A stretch of DNA of 64,000 bases, taken from the NCBI RefSeq assembly GCF_024347575.1, contig NZ_AP025503.1, forward strand, positions 2,852,001 through 2,916,000, read 5' to 3'. The stretch's first letter is position 1; each line of letters opens with the position of its first letter. A model generated the notes under the pieces. That model ran no database searches. It saw only the letters and a program-made list of their open reading frames with translations, and had not been told where the DNA came from. Shown here piece after piece: positions 49,100 through 61,917 of the stretch. A program made the position numbers and the translations under genes. The stretch is from Vibrio pelagius (GTDB lineage: Bacteria > Pseudomonadota > Gammaproteobacteria > Enterobacterales > Vibrionaceae).

Positions 49100-49102
49100 T
49101 AA
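49100..49102 (+). repeat. left target-site duplication of the IS3 element
   Basis: TAA directly before the left end equals TAA at 50394-50396 directly after the right end, a 3-base duplication typical of IS3-family insertion. Confidence 0.75.
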
Positions 49103-49129
49103 TGACCCGTCCTGATATGGGTTGACACT
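49103..49129 (+). repeat. left terminal inverted repeat (IRL)
   Basis: 27 bases beginning TGACCCGTCCTGATATGG and ending TTGACACT; 22 of 27 match the reverse complement of IRR. The five mismatches all lie in the middle (positions 12 and 14-17). Confidence 0.9.
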
Positions 49130-49135
49130 TTTTAG

Positions 49136-49936
49136 TCAAAACGCTCGATGTACTTCATCGGGCGTTTTGTATTTTAAGGCCGTATGTGGCCTCATCTGAT
49201 TATAGATTTCTACTGACTCGGCGACCATTTTTCTCGCCTGAGCAACATCTTTAGGTTTCTTCAACAAGTATTCCATTTTCAAAATACCATTTACTCTCTC
49301 TGCCAAGGCATTTTGATAGCAGTCATATCCATCAGTCATGGAACACACGATCTTGTGCCTAGAGTGTAAGTCTTGGTACTCCTTTGAACAGTACTGTGAG
49401 CCTCTATCTGAGTGATGGATTAAGCTTTCCTGATTTCGACGTTCTCTCAAAGCTCTTATAAAAGCTTGTTTTACGGCCTTCGTCTGCATGTTGTCATCCA
49501 CGCTGTATCCGACGATCTTTCTGGAATAGGCATCAGTGATAAGACTGACGTAACTGTTTCCCTCATAGGTTGGAAGGTAAGTAATATCAGCAACCCACAA
49601 CTGTTCCGGTCTTTCGGGCTTAAAGCCATCCTTTATTTTATTTGGGTGGCAGTAAAACCTATGATGGCTATCCGTTGTTCGATGGTAAGCACGTTTAACC
49701 TTCACAAGCAGCCGATGATGTTTAAGCAGAGAAAATAGATAATCCCGACCTACTTTCATTCCAGCTTTTTCCATCATGTACTTAAGCTTTCTCGTTCCTA
49801 TTCGAGCCTGTTTGATGCGAGTTTCACGAACAAAGCTCAGAAGAGCTTTGTCACGCTGCCTGTTACGATCGTCAATAAGACACTGTTTATAATATGCTTG
49901 CCTAGATATATTGATGATTTGGCAAAATCTAGTCAC
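49136..49936 (-). CDS. IS3-family transposase OrfB (catalytic part)
   Basis: The 266-residue part has an HTH_21-like region and an rve integrase fold with a DDE triad: Asp in WVADITYLP, Asp in HHSDRGSQYCS and Glu in NALAERVNGILKMEYL. As an independent frame it starts at a GTG, but the -1 frame is open upstream to the slippery site at 49981-49987. So it is more likely made as the C-terminal part of OrfAB (about 400 residues). Confidence 0.93.
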   Translation of the reverse strand: MTRFCQIINISRQAYYKQCLIDDRNRQRDKALLSFVRETRIKQARIGTRKLKYMMEKAGMKVGRDYLFSLLKHHRLLVKVKRAYHRTTDSHHRFYCHPNKIKDGFKPERPEQLWVADITYLPTYEGNSYVSLITDAYSRKIVGYSVDDNMQTKAVKQAFIRALRERRNQESLIHHSDRGSQYCSKEYQDLHSRHKIVCSMTDGYDCYQNALAERVNGILKMEYLLKKPKDVAQARKMVAESVEIYNQMRPHTALKYKTPDEVHRAF

Positions 49937-49947
49937 CGTGAGCTGAG

Positions 49948-50340
49948 CTATGTTTTGCTCTTGGACGACGCACCTTTGTGCTTTTTTACGACGCGGACAC
50001 CATGGTCTCGTTCCATAACTTTTACTACTTCTTCAAAGAAGTCGGCCCTCAGTTTGGTATCCTCGAGTTTCTTTTCTAACTCTTTGATACGTTGCTCTGG
50101 TGTAGGTGGTGAATTGAATTCAGACATAGGTAAACCTTTCTTCATGAATCGAGGTGTGCCCCCAGACCAATCAAGTCGACCGTGCTTTCGGAGCCACACT
50201 AATACTGTAGAACAACCTTGTATGCCGTACTTGTCTTGTGCTTGTTTGTAAGTCAGTTCACCTCGCTCGACTTGATCAACAACATCCAATTTAAAAGCGA
50301 GGGAGTAATCACATTGAGTTCGTCTAGTTATTGATTTCAT
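49948..50340 (-). CDS. IS3-family OrfA (helix-turn-helix part)
   Basis: The 130-residue protein begins MKSITRRTQCDYSLAFKLDV and has a helix-turn-helix (YKQAQDKYGIQGCSTVLVWLRKHG) and a leucine-zipper-like coiled coil (EQRIKELEKKLEDTKLRADF). It binds the element's ends. ATG at 50340 has GGAG upstream. Near its end GTA AAA AAG contains the slippery A_AAA_AAG (49987-49981) for a -1 shift into orfB. Confidence 0.92.
   Translation of the reverse strand: MKSITRRTQCDYSLAFKLDVVDQVERGELTYKQAQDKYGIQGCSTVLVWLRKHGRLDWSGGTPRFMKKGLPMSEFNSPPTPEQRIKELEKKLEDTKLRADFFEEVVKVMERDHGVRVVKKHKGASSKSKT
49981..49987 (-). other. programmed -1 frameshift heptamer in the IS
   Basis: The minus strand reads A AAA AAG in the orfA frame (codons AAA, AAG). 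A -1 slip places the ribosome in the orfB frame, which is open from here to 49136. IS3 elements use exactly this motif to make OrfAB. Confidence 0.85.
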
Positions 50341-50366
50341 AACACTCTCCAATTTTCTGCTTGGGG

Positions 50367-50393
50367 AGTGTCAACCTTATTTAGGACGGGTCA
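50367..50393 (-). repeat. right terminal inverted repeat (IRR)
   Basis: Reverse complement begins TGACCCGTCCTAAATAAG and ends TTGACACT; matches IRL at 22 of 27 bases. It ends with CA on the plus strand, followed by the TAA duplication. Confidence 0.9.
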
Positions 50394-50396
50394 TAA
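50394..50396 (+). repeat. right target-site duplication of the IS3 element
   Basis: TAA directly after the right end, same as 49100-49102. See the left copy. Confidence 0.75.
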
Positions 50397-50456
50397 TTTG
50401 TTCCCAAAAAAACGATCTTTTTTTATCTTTTTTCTAAGAACTTTAAAATCAACACG

Positions 50457-52403
<1,947 letters not shown>

Positions 52404-52440
52404 CTAATGGTTTAAACTTACGGCAAATCAGATTAAAAAT

Positions 52441-52475
52441 AAAGTATAAATTCATTATTTTTACATATTTATTCA
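52441..52475 (-). promoter_or_regulatory. paired ARG boxes upstream of argH
   Basis: AAAGTATAAATTCA (52441-52454) matches TGAATwwwwATTCA at 11 of 14, and TACATATTTATTCA (52462-52475) at 12 of 14. They are 21 bases apart start to start, the ArgR hexamer spacing. A -10-like TATACT (minus, 52448-52443) sits in the first box, so ArgR would block the polymerase. Confidence 0.7.
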
Positions 52476-52584
52476 AATATAACGAATGAAACGATTTTTC
52501 GTTACCGTAACAATGCGACTAATAGCCATAAGATGCGATTATATTCCATCCAAACGTAAAAACCGATGCTCAATCATTCAACAA

Positions 52585-52620
52585 AAAGCCCACTCGCTAA
52601 ACCAATAGCGAGTGGGCTTT
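52585..52620 (-). terminator. terminator of argG
   Basis: AAAGCCCACTCGCTA (52585-52599) and TAGCGAGTGGGCTTT (52606-52620) form a 15-base-pair stem, followed on the minus strand by TTTTTG. It separates argG from argH, so argH needs its own promoter. Confidence 0.93.
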
Positions 52621-52655
52621 GAACAACTTTCTGGTATCTTAAGTAACTGTATTCG

Positions 52656-53867
52656 TTACTTTTGGCTGTTTAGAGCACGGATACGGCTTGATAGAGAGTA
52701 AAGGCGGATAAAGCCTTCAGCATGGCTTTGATCGTATACTTCATCTTCACCAAAGGTTGCAAACTCTTCTGAGTAAAGGCTGTTGTCAGAACGCTTCTGA
52801 GTCACCGTTGCCTGACCTTTGTACAGCTTAACAACCACTTCACCATTTACGTCTTGTGCAAGCTCTTCTGTTGCCGCTAGGATTGACTTACATAGCGGAG
52901 TGAACCAACGACCATCGTATACAAGATGAGAAGCTTTAACACCTAGCTCTTCACGGAATTCAAATGCTGCCTTGTCTAGCACTAGTTGTTCAACCGCACG
53001 CAGTGCTTCCATGATGATCGTGCCCCCTGGAGTTTCGTAACAACCACGAGACTTCATACCTACAAGACGGTTCTCTACGATATCGATACGACCAACACCG
53101 TGCTTCGCGCCTTTTTCATTTAGGTAAACCAGTGCGTTGTATGGCGTCATTGCTTCGCCGTCTACTGCGACCACTTCACCCTTTTCAACTTTAAGCGTTA
53201 CTGTTTCAGATTCGTTTGGTGCTTGCTCTGGATCTACCGTCCACGCCCAGCAATCTTCGTTTGGCGCATTCCATGTATTTTCAAGTACACCACCCTCTGT
53301 AGAAATGTGCCAAGCGTTCGCGTCACGCGAGTAGATCTTAGTTAGAGAAGCAGTACAAGGGATGTTGCGCTCTGCTAGGTAATCTAAACACTCTTCACGG
53401 CTCACAAGATCCCACTCACGCCATGGTGCAATTACGTGTAGGTCTGGTGCTAGTGCAGCGAATGCGCCTTCGAAACGAACTTGGTCGTTACCTTTACCTG
53501 TACAGCCGTGACATAGCGCGTCAGCACCTACTTTACGTGCGACTTCAACCTGCGCTTTCGCAATAATTGGACGAGCCATTGATGTGCCTAGTAGGTATTT
53601 ACCTTCGTAGTAAGCACCGGTTTTTAGCGTTGGGAAGATGTAGTCTGCAACCATCTCTTCTTTTAGGTCTGCGATGTAACACTCAGACGCACCAGACGCT
53701 TTCGCTTTCTCTTCAATGCCTTCTAGCTCTTCTGCGCCTTGACCAACATCGGCCACGAACGCCACAACCTCACAGTCGTAGTTCTCTTTTAACCACGGAA
53801 TGATTACCGAAGTATCTAGACCGCCAGAATAGGCTACAACAACTTTATTAACTTTAACCTTGCTCAT
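52656..53867 (-). CDS. argG: argininosuccinate synthase
   Basis: The 403-residue ATP-dependent enzyme condenses citrulline and aspartate. It begins [28 protein letters not shown] (about 15-21) is the PP-motif. [13 protein letters not shown] and WREW motifs are intact. It is between argB and argH on the minus strand, part of the argCBGH series. Confidence 0.97.
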   Translation of the reverse strand: MSKVKVNKVVVAYSGGLDTSVIIPWLKENYDCEVVAFVADVGQGAEELEGIEEKAKASGASECYIADLKEEMVADYIFPTLKTGAYYEGKYLLGTSMARPIIAKAQVEVARKVGADALCHGCTGKGNDQVRFEGAFAALAPDLHVIAPWREWDLVSREECLDYLAERNIPCTASLTKIYSRDANAWHISTEGGVLENTWNAPNEDCWAWTVDPEQAPNESETVTLKVEKGEVVAVDGEAMTPYNALVYLNEKGAKHGVGRIDIVENRLVGMKSRGCYETPGGTIIMEALRAVEQLVLDKAAFEFREELGVKASHLVYDGRWFTPLCKSILAATEELAQDVNGEVVVKLYKGQATVTQKRSDNSLYSEEFATFGEDEVYDQSHAEGFIRLYSLSSRIRALNSQK

Positions 53868-53991
53868 TTGAGTTTCTCCTAAATTCCCGGGCCTGCACTT
53901 TGGCGGTCAGCTCCTCGGGGTTTATCCATTCGACTTAATTAATTCTTTCACTTCACTTTCTGAGTTCAGAAGCTACTGAGATAAAAACATG

Positions 53992-54780
53992 TTACTGAGG
54001 TAAAAACTGAGTACCGATGCTCTTACCTGAAAATAGTTGTGCTAGCTTATCTGGGTAGCGCCAGGTCGCGACTTCAATCGGACGGCCAAGGTCATTGGCT
54101 GCTTCAAGTGCCGCTTGTACTTTAACGATCATGCCGTCGGTGATGACTTTGCCTTCAATTAGCTCATCCGCTTGTTGTTGGCTTAGGGTCGGAATAAGGT
54201 GACCTTTTCCATCAAGAACGCCGCTCACATCTGATAGCAGTACTAGTTCTGCATCCAATGCTCCCGCGACAGCAACAGCAGCTTGGTCTGCATTGACGTT
54301 CATTAGTTGGCCTTGGTCAGTCAAGCCGATCGAGCTAATAATTGGCAACGCCCCCGTATCAAGGATGGCCTGCAGAACCTGAGAATTACCCGGTGCTGCT
54401 TTTCCTACCGCACCCAATTCAGGGTCTAACTCGCTCACCTGACACAGGCCACCATCAGCAAGGCTTAGACCTACAGCATTGAGGCCATCTTTAATCGCTT
54501 GACCTTGGAGAAGCTTGTTCGCTGTTCCTGCTAGTGCACCAGCAATCACAGGAATCTGATCATAAGGCGTCACACGTAAGCCCTGCTTTTTTACAGTCTC
54601 AAGATTGAGCTTGCCCATCAGCTCATCAACCAGATAGCCACCGCCATGAACGATGACGATAGGTCGCTGCGCTTGCTGTTTGTACTGTGAAATAGCCCCG
54701 AAAAGCTTGCTCAACGTTTCGCTACAAGACAGTGCAGCGCCACCTAACTTTATGATTAATGCTTGATTATTCTGGCTCAT
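53992..54780 (-). CDS. argB: acetylglutamate kinase
   Basis: The 262-residue amino acid kinase family enzyme phosphorylates N-acetylglutamate. It begins [22 protein letters not shown] and has [15 protein letters not shown] (about 45-59). AAGGA lies 8 bases before the ATG at 54780; the 20 upstream codons of the open frame overlap argC and are discarded. It follows argC by 11 bases. Confidence 0.96.
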   Translation of the reverse strand: MSQNNQALIIKLGGAALSCSETLSKLFGAISQYKQQAQRPIVIVHGGGYLVDELMGKLNLETVKKQGLRVTPYDQIPVIAGALAGTANKLLQGQAIKDGLNAVGLSLADGGLCQVSELDPELGAVGKAAPGNSQVLQAILDTGALPIISSIGLTDQGQLMNVNADQAAVAVAGALDAELVLLSDVSGVLDGKGHLIPTLSQQQADELIEGKVITDGMIVKVQAALEAANDLGRPIEVATWRYPDKLAQLFSGKSIGTQFLPQ

Positions 54781-54791
54781 TAGAGAATTCC

Positions 54792-55796
54792 TTACACTAG
54801 CGCAGTTAATGGCGCAAAGCCATATCGTAAATTTAAACACTGCATCGCTTGGCTAGATGCACCCTTCAACAAGTTATCAATCGCTGAAACAACGATGATG
54901 TGTTGACCCTGAACCTTCCATCCCAAATCACAGAAAGGAGTATGTTCAACGTCTTGGATTCTTGGCAATGTCTCTTCAAGCAGCCTCACTGCCGGCTTAT
55001 CTTGGTAAGCAGAAGTAAACGCCTGCTGTATCTGCTCTTCAGTCACACCATCTGCCAACTTCATGGTGATGGTCGCTAAAATGCCACGTTTAAAGTTTCC
55101 TAGATGCGGCGTGAAGATAACGTCGCAACCCAAGTGCGCTGCAATTTCAGGTTGGTGACGGTGGTTAAATACACCGTAAGGCTGCAAGCTCACTTCACAA
55201 AAGCTATTGACCATACTCGCCTTGCGACCTGCGCCACTGACACCACTGGTTGCGTTAATCACAGGCCATTGGTTCTCATCTAACAGCTTGCTTTCTACCA
55301 AAGGCTTAATGGCTAGTTGAGACGCTGTTGGGTAACAACCTGCGACCGCCACCAATTGTGCTTCTTTAATTTCAGCTTCATTCCACTCAGCCAGTCCGTA
55401 TGCTGCGCTATCAAGCCACTGTTCATGCTGATGCTCAAAGCCGTAAAAATCTTGATAGAAGTTTTCACCCTTAACTCTGAACGCGCCTGACAGGTCGAAA
55501 ACTTGGCAACCATTCTCTAAAAAAATCGGCGCTAGGTCATGACTCACTTCATGTGCGGTCGCTAAGAAAACCACATCCGCCTCTTTCGCTACACTAACTG
55601 GGTCGACTAATGGCTCGACTGGCATATCGATTAGACCTGCTAACTTTCCATGCAGACTAGAAATCGGTTTACCCGCATCTACACTGTTGGCTGAAACATA
55701 CAAACCTGATAGCGTTAACTCAGGGTGTCTGTTTACCATCAGAGCCAGTTCCGCTCCTGTGTAGCCGCTTGCGCCAATGATCGTGGTTTTCAACAT
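54792..55796 (-). CDS. argC: N-acetyl-gamma-glutamyl-phosphate reductase
   Basis: The 334-residue NADPH enzyme begins [19 protein letters not shown] (nucleotide-binding GASGYTG) and has the catalytic Cys in [14 protein letters not shown] (about 154) and His in [12 protein letters not shown] C-terminal region. It leads argCBG(H), divergent from argE, with ARG boxes between. Confidence 0.96.
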   Translation of the reverse strand: MLKTTIIGASGYTGAELALMVNRHPELTLSGLYVSANSVDAGKPISSLHGKLAGLIDMPVEPLVDPVSVAKEADVVFLATAHEVSHDLAPIFLENGCQVFDLSGAFRVKGENFYQDFYGFEHQHEQWLDSAAYGLAEWNEAEIKEAQLVAVAGCYPTASQLAIKPLVESKLLDENQWPVINATSGVSGAGRKASMVNSFCEVSLQPYGVFNHRHQPEIAAHLGCDVIFTPHLGNFKRGILATITMKLADGVTEEQIQQAFTSAYQDKPAVRLLEETLPRIQDVEHTPFCDLGWKVQGQHIIVVSAIDNLLKGASSQAMQCLNLRYGFAPLTALV

Positions 55797-55867
55797 TCTC
55801 ACACATCCATTCTTGAGGTAAGTTACAGTTCAAATTTGACTAATCATACTTAATTTTTGGTTTTATT

Positions 55868-55902
55868 TGATTTTTTATTCACTAAATATGATTTAATATG
55901 TG
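55868..55902. promoter_or_regulatory. paired ARG boxes between argC and argE
   Basis: TGATTTTTTATTCA (55868-55881) matches TGAATwwwwATTCA at 13 of 14; TGATTTAATATGTG (55889-55902) at 10 of 14. Start-to-start spacing is 21 bases, as in E. coli argCBH/argE. ArgR bound here would repress both directions. Confidence 0.78.
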
Positions 55903-55949
55903 TTTTACCGTCTTATGGTTTTTCTGTCAATAGTAGAAGTGAAGATATT

Positions 55950-57086
55950 ATGCAATTACCCAGTTTTCTTGAGGTCTACCAGGGCCTAATTTCCACCGAT
56001 TCCATCAGCTCAACCGATCCGAGTTGGGATCACGGTAATGAGAAAGTCATTGAGAAGATGGCTCAATGGTTTAAAGACTTAGGCTTTAGTGTTGAGGTCG
56101 TCGAGGTCGAGCCCGGCAAGCATAATATGGTGGCAAAGATGGGCTCTGGTGAAGGAGGCTTACTGCTCGCAGGCCACAGCGACACAGTTCCGTTTGATGA
56201 AGGGCGCTGGAACTTTAACCCTCATGCACTGACAGAACACAACAACCGTTTCTACGGTTTAGGCACAGCCGATATGAAAGGCTTCTTCGCTTTTATTTAT
56301 GAAGCAGTAAAGAAAATTGACTGGAGTAAGCAGACTAAGCCTCTCTACGTACTGGCAACTTGTGATGAAGAGACCACCATGCTCGGTGCTCGTCACTTTA
56401 CCGACAATGCCCCATTTAAGCCTGATTACTGCATCATTGGTGAACCAACCAGCCTAGTACCGATTCGTGGTCATAAAGGTCATGTGGCGAATGCGGTACG
56501 AGTCACCGGTAAATCAGGTCACTCTTCAGACCCGGCATTAGGCGTGAATGCCATTGAGATTATGCATGAAGTGCTGTTTGCTCTGATGCAGCTACGCGAT
56601 AAGCTCATCAAAGAGTACCACCACCCAGGCTTCGCGATTCCTAGCCCAACACTCAACCTTGGTCACATCCACGGCGGAGACAGCGCCAACCGCATTTGTG
56701 GTTGTTGTGAACTGCACTACGATGTGCGCCCTCTTCCGGGCATTAGTTTGGATGGTCTAGACAATATGCTGCGCGCTGCGCTTAAAGAGGTCGAAGCTAA
56801 ATGGCCGGGCAGAATTGAGATCACTCCGCTACACGAACCGATTCCGGGATATGAGTGTCAGCATGATCATCCATTTATTGGTGGCATGGAGTCGGTATGT
56901 GAAACCGAGTCACAAACCGTGAACTACTGTACTGAAGCGCCTTTCTTACAACAACTATGTCCAACATTGGTGCTAGGGCCGGGTTCGATTGATCAAGCGC
57001 ACCAGCCGGATGAATTTTTAAGCTTCGATTTCATCGATCCAACCATCAACATCTTAAGTAAATCGATCCATAAATATTGTTTCTAG
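55950..57086 (+). CDS. argE: acetylornithine deacetylase
   Basis: The 378-residue M20 metallopeptidase removes acetate from N-acetylornithine. Metal-binding His and Asp lie in [13 protein letters not shown] (about 72-84) and [10 protein letters not shown]; the catalytic Glu is in [18 protein letters not shown] at 55950 gives [13 protein letters not shown], the family start; the 31 upstream codons of the open frame overlap the ARG boxes and are rejected. Confidence 0.95.
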   Translation: MQLPSFLEVYQGLISTDSISSTDPSWDHGNEKVIEKMAQWFKDLGFSVEVVEVEPGKHNMVAKMGSGEGGLLLAGHSDTVPFDEGRWNFNPHALTEHNNRFYGLGTADMKGFFAFIYEAVKKIDWSKQTKPLYVLATCDEETTMLGARHFTDNAPFKPDYCIIGEPTSLVPIRGHKGHVANAVRVTGKSGHSSDPALGVNAIEIMHEVLFALMQLRDKLIKEYHHPGFAIPSPTLNLGHIHGGDSANRICGCCELHYDVRPLPGISLDGLDNMLRAALKEVEAKWPGRIEITPLHEPIPGYECQHDHPFIGGMESVCETESQTVNYCTEAPFLQQLCPTLVLGPGSIDQAHQPDEFLSFDFIDPTINILSKSIHKYCF

Positions 57087-57125
57087 TTCTTGCGCGATAA
57101 CTCAATATCGCTCGTGCTATCGAAC

Positions 57126-57151
57126 AAAAGCGACCTCTCGAGGTCGCTTTT
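57126..57151 (+). terminator. terminator of argE
   Basis: AAAAGCGACCT (57126-57136) and AGGTCGCTTTT (57141-57151) form an 11-base-pair stem with a 4-base CTCG loop. It lies about 40 bases after argE. Confidence 0.9.
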
Positions 57152-57272
57152 GTGCTGTTTTGATAGGTACATCGTAAATTTGTAATTAACTTTCACCTTC
57201 GTTCTCTCAGAAAAGAAAATTTCTAACTTCCCCATTTGTATAACCAATAATTGCAAACTTAGGATGCTTTAT

Positions 57273-57302
57273 TTGACTAGATACAGCAGTTTTCGCTAGA
57301 TT
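57273..57302 (+). promoter_or_regulatory. probable ppc promoter
   Basis: A -35 TTGACT (57273-57278) and a -10 TAGATT (57297-57302) are 18 bases apart, about 50 bases before ppc. The elements are moderate matches to sigma-70 consensus. Confidence 0.5.
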
Positions 57303-57354
57303 GTGTATCTAACAAGGAACAATGGATGTAATTTTTTTACGAGGCAGGATGACA

Positions 57355-59985
57355 ATGAACGAGAAATACGCCGCTCTCAAGAGTAACGTGAGCATGCTAG
57401 GACGCTTGCTAGGTAACACTATTCAAGACGCGCATGGCGACGTAATACTAGAGAAAGTGGAAACTATCCGTAAACTTTCCAAGTCAGCTCGAGCAGGCAA
57501 CCAAGCTGACCGCGACAGCCTAGTTGAAGAGATCAAAAATTTACCGAACGAGCAACTCACTCCTGTCGCTCGTGCTTTCAACCAATTTCTAAACCTCACC
57601 AACATGGCGGAGCAATACCACACCATTTCTCGCCACTGTGAAGAGCACGTGTGTGAACCAGACGTACTTCAATCTCTGTTCTCTAAGCTAAACCAAAATG
57701 ACATCAGCAAACTCGATGCTGCTCAAGCCGTTCGCGACCTAAATATCGAGTTAGTACTGACCGCTCACCCAACTGAAATCACTCGTCGCACCATGATCAA
57801 CAAGCTGGTTAAGATCAACGAGTGTCTATCAAAGCTTGAGCTGAGCGATCTATCAAACAAAGAGCGCGTGAAAACTGAACGTCGTCTAGAGCAACTGATT
57901 GCTCAAGGCTGGCACTCAGACGTGATTCGCCAGCAACGTCCAACTCCGCTTGATGAAGCGAAATGGGGCTTTGCCGTCGTTGAAAATTCACTATGGGAAG
58001 CCGTACCAGATTTCCTACGAGAAATGGATGGTCGCCTAAAAGGTTTCCTTGGTGAAGGCCTACCTATCGATGCTCGCCCGGTTCACTTCTCATCTTGGAT
58101 GGGCGGTGACCGCGACGGTAACCCGTTTGTCACACACTCAGTCACTAAAGAAGTGCTGCGCCTATCTCGCTGGAAAGCCGCTGATCTTTACCTAGGTGAC
58201 ATCAACGAGCTGATCACTGAACTGTCGATGACGAAGTGCAACGACACAGTACGCGAACTGGCTGGTGACGAGCACGAAGCCTACCGCGCGATCCTGAAGA
58301 GCCTACGTACGCTACTTACGGATACGCTTGAAGTACTTGACGCGAAACTGCACGACGCCGAAGTACCGAAGAAAACCACGCTACAGAATATCGACCAACT
58401 GTGGACACCGCTTTACGCATGTTACCAATCGCTGCATGAGTGTGGTATGGGCGTCATCGCAGACGGTTCACTCTTGGATACACTGCGCCGTATCAAAGCC
58501 TTTGGTGTACACCTAGTTCGTCTTGATATCCGCCAAGAGAGCACACGTCACTCAGACGTTCTTTCTGAGCTCACTCGCTACCTAGGTATCGGTGACTACG
58601 ACCAATGGAGCGAGCAAGACAAGATTGCTTTCCTAACCAACGAGCTAAGCTCTAAGCGCCCACTACTTCCGCGCGATTGGGAGCCATCTGAGCCCGTTAA
58701 AGAAGTTTTAGATACCTGTAAGGTCATTGCTGCACAACCTCGTGAAGCCTTTGGTGCCTACGTTATCTCAATGGCTCGCACAGCGTCAGACGTACTTGCT
58801 GTTCACCTACTACTTCAAGAATCAGGCTGTCCGTACCGCATGGATGTATGTCCATTGTTCGAAACGCTAGACGACTTGAACAACTCTGAAGCGGTAATGA
58901 AACAGCTAATGAGCATCGACCTATATCGTGGCTTTATCCAGAACCACCAAATGGTCATGATCGGTTACTCGGACTCAGCAAAAGATGCTGGCGTGATGTC
59001 TGCAGGTTGGGCGCAATACGATGCAATGGATAAGCTTGTCAAAGCGTGTGAAGAGGAAGGCATTGAGCTAACTCTATTCCACGGTCGTGGCGGTACAGTG
59101 GGTCGTGGTGGCGCGCCTGCACACGCAGCACTACTTTCTCAACCACCAAAGAGCTTGAAAGGCGGCTTACGTGTTACTGAGCAAGGCGAGATGATTCGCT
59201 TTAAGCTTGGCTTACCAGATGTCGCAGTGAACAGCTTCAACCTATACGCAAGCGCGATCTTAGAAGCGAACCTGCTTCCACCACCAGAGCCAAAACAAGA
59301 GTGGCGCGATCTAATGGAAGTACTCTCACAAGTTTCTTGTGAAGCCTACCGCAAAGTGGTTCGTGGCGAAGAGAAATTCGTTCCTTACTTCCGCCAGGCA
59401 ACCCCTGAGCTAGAGCTTGGTAAACTGCCTCTAGGCTCTCGTCCAGCGAAGCGTAATCCAAACGGTGGCGTAGAGAGTTTACGTGCTATTCCTTGGATTT
59501 TCTCTTGGAGCCAAAACCGCCTCGTACTACCTGCGTGGTTGGGTGCCGGAGAAGCGATTCAATACTCGGTCGATCAAGGCCATCAAGCCCTACTTGAGGA
59601 GATGTGTCGCGAGTGGCCATTCTTCTCGACTCGCCTAGGTATGCTTGAGATGGTTTACTCGAAGTGTAATATAGAGATCGCTAAGTACTACGACCAACGT
59701 TTAGTAGACGAAGAGCTATTGCCATTAGGTGAGAAACTTCGCGAACAGCTACAAAAAGACATTAAAACCGTGCTAAATGTAGAGAACAACGAAAACCTAA
59801 TGCAGAGCGACCCTTGGGGCCAAGAGTCTATCCGCTTACGTAACATCTACGTTGAGCCATTGAACATGCTTCAAGCTGAGCTACTATACCGTACTCGTCA
59901 GAGTGAAACGCCACCAGCAGAGCTAGAAGAAGCGCTTATGGTGACCATAGCTGGCATTGCAGCTGGCATGCGCAATACCGGTTAG
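57355..59985 (+). CDS. ppc: phosphoenolpyruvate carboxylase
   Basis: The 876-residue enzyme makes oxaloacetate from PEP and bicarbonate, feeding the TCA cycle and aspartate family. Active-site motifs [12 protein letters not shown] (about 136-147), [20 protein letters not shown] and [14 protein letters not shown] are intact, and it ends MRNTG. ATG at 57355 gives [15 protein letters not shown]; earlier ATG at 57349 abuts an AGG and is less likely. Confidence 0.97.
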   Translation: MNEKYAALKSNVSMLGRLLGNTIQDAHGDVILEKVETIRKLSKSARAGNQADRDSLVEEIKNLPNEQLTPVARAFNQFLNLTNMAEQYHTISRHCEEHVCEPDVLQSLFSKLNQNDISKLDAAQAVRDLNIELVLTAHPTEITRRTMINKLVKINECLSKLELSDLSNKERVKTERRLEQLIAQGWHSDVIRQQRPTPLDEAKWGFAVVENSLWEAVPDFLREMDGRLKGFLGEGLPIDARPVHFSSWMGGDRDGNPFVTHSVTKEVLRLSRWKAADLYLGDINELITELSMTKCNDTVRELAGDEHEAYRAILKSLRTLLTDTLEVLDAKLHDAEVPKKTTLQNIDQLWTPLYACYQSLHECGMGVIADGSLLDTLRRIKAFGVHLVRLDIRQESTRHSDVLSELTRYLGIGDYDQWSEQDKIAFLTNELSSKRPLLPRDWEPSEPVKEVLDTCKVIAAQPREAFGAYVISMARTASDVLAVHLLLQESGCPYRMDVCPLFETLDDLNNSEAVMKQLMSIDLYRGFIQNHQMVMIGYSDSAKDAGVMSAGWAQYDAMDKLVKACEEEGIELTLFHGRGGTVGRGGAPAHAALLSQPPKSLKGGLRVTEQGEMIRFKLGLPDVAVNSFNLYASAILEANLLPPPEPKQEWRDLMEVLSQVSCEAYRKVVRGEEKFVPYFRQATPELELGKLPLGSRPAKRNPNGGVESLRAIPWIFSWSQNRLVLPAWLGAGEAIQYSVDQGHQALLEEMCREWPFFSTRLGMLEMVYSKCNIEIAKYYDQRLVDEELLPLGEKLREQLQKDIKTVLNVENNENLMQSDPWGQESIRLRNIYVEPLNMLQAELLYRTRQSETPPAELEEALMVTIAGIAAGMRNTG

Positions 59986-60011
59986 GCAGGATAATATTCT
60001 AAAATAAGAAC

Positions 60012-60037
60012 AAAAGGTCGCCCTTGGCGGCCTTTTT
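60012..60037 (+). terminator. terminator of ppc
   Basis: AAAAGGTCGCC and GGCGGCCTTTTT pair with a 3-base loop and one mismatch, then T-run. It lies about 25 bases after ppc. Confidence 0.88.
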
Positions 60038-60344
60038 ATTTCACTCAAAAAACACTATTGAGTCTTTTGTCAGTTTTTTGGGTTATTTTGTCCATGTATT
60101 CTACTTTATGCTTATTATTTAGATATACTACTCCCCCGCTGCGAAAACACTCCAATCAAAACATTTCGCAGCACTGGACTAGGCAATCTAGTCCGACTAG
60201 GTGATAAACGGCTTTATAAGGTGACACAACCAACAACAAAGAGTGTTGGTGCAACTTAAACATAAACCAATATATCGTGCCGCAAGAAGCACACTTGATG
60301 TTTAAGTTTTTGTTTACTGTTTATTGACCATTTGGATTGAAGAC
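60038..60344 (+). promoter_or_regulatory. aphA promoter and 5' leader
   Basis: The 307 bases before aphA hold no gene. A stem ACCAAC (60229-60234) / GTTGGT (60245-60250) with a 10-base loop sits about 100 bases before the start codon. Its AACAAC (60232-60237) and GTTGG (60245-60249) resemble the complement of the conserved Qrr sRNA core. Qrr sRNAs activate aphA in other vibrios, so a pairing site here is plausible but not proven. No clear LuxR/HapR operator was identified. Confidence 0.45.
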
Positions 60345-60884
60345 ATGTCATTACCACACGTAATTCTAACCGTTTTAAGTACACGCGATGCTACTGGTTA
60401 CGATATCACTAAAGAATTCTCAGCAAGCATTGGATACTTCTGGAAAGCTAGCCACCAACAAGTTTACCGCGAGCTAAACAAAATGGCTCAAAACGAGCAA
60501 GTAACTTGCGTACTAGAGCCTCAAGAAGGAAAACCTGACCGTAAAGTTTACTCAATCACAGACGCCGGCCGTCGTGCTCTTGGAGAATGGTTCGAACAAC
60601 CAACAGCACACCCAACTGTACGTGATGAGTTCTCAGCAAAACTGATGGCTTGTGCTGTACAACCCTCAGCTGCATACCAAGTACAACTTTCTGAATTAGT
60701 TGAAGAGTCACGCAAGCTGGTTTCTCATTACAAAGAGATCGAAGCGGCTTACTACGCAACGCCATCAACACTAGATAAGCAAGCGCGTCTAGAGCGACTC
60801 ACACTGCGTCGTAACCTGCTGATCCGTGAAGCGTGGATCATGTGGGCTGAAGAAGTTCTACTAGAGCTTGAAACACTAGCATAA
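60345..60884 (+). CDS. aphA: low-cell-density quorum-sensing regulator AphA (PadR family)
   Basis: The 179-residue regulator has an N-terminal winged helix (MSLPHVILTVLSTRDATGYD, SASIGYFWKASHQQVYRELNKM) and a C-terminal antiparallel coiled coil used for dimerisation. The sequence follows V. cholerae AphA closely. AphA runs the low-density programme and is opposed by LuxR/HapR. ATG at 60345 matches the known start; seven upstream codons are rejected. It lies between ppc and metF. Confidence 0.94.
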   Translation: MSLPHVILTVLSTRDATGYDITKEFSASIGYFWKASHQQVYRELNKMAQNEQVTCVLEPQEGKPDRKVYSITDAGRRALGEWFEQPTAHPTVRDEFSAKLMACAVQPSAAYQVQLSELVEESRKLVSHYKEIEAAYYATPSTLDKQARLERLTLRRNLLIREAWIMWAEEVLLELETLA

Positions 60885-60921
60885 GTCCGACCCTGGTGAT
60901 GTCACCAGAGGCTAGATAAGC

Positions 60922-60955
60922 AAAAGGCTTGAATACTGAGTATTCAAGCCTTTTT
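60922..60955. terminator. terminator shared by aphA and metF
   Basis: AAAAGGCTTGAATACT (60922-60937) and AGTATTCAAGCCTTTTT pair around a one-base gap. T- and A-runs flank both ends, so it can end aphA (plus) and the convergent metF (minus, stop at 60974). Confidence 0.9.
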
Positions 60956-60973
60956 GTATCTGCTAGGCAGGGT

Positions 60974-61888
<915 letters not shown>

Positions 61889-61917
61889 TCAGCCACCAAA
61901 ATCTCAAACCTTCAAAC

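Larger units (their letters stand above)
49103..50393 (-). mobile_element. complete IS3-family insertion sequence, 1291 bp
   Basis: Terminal inverted repeats of 27 bases (49103-49129 and 50367-50393) match at 22 of 27 positions, begin TGACCCGTCCT and end with TTGACACT. Element ends are TG...CA, and TAA flanks both sides. It carries orfA and orfB with a slippery heptamer, so transposase OrfAB can be made. All parts look intact, so it may be active. It lies between argH and its old terminator. The exact IS3 subgroup and name were not determined. Confidence 0.93.
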
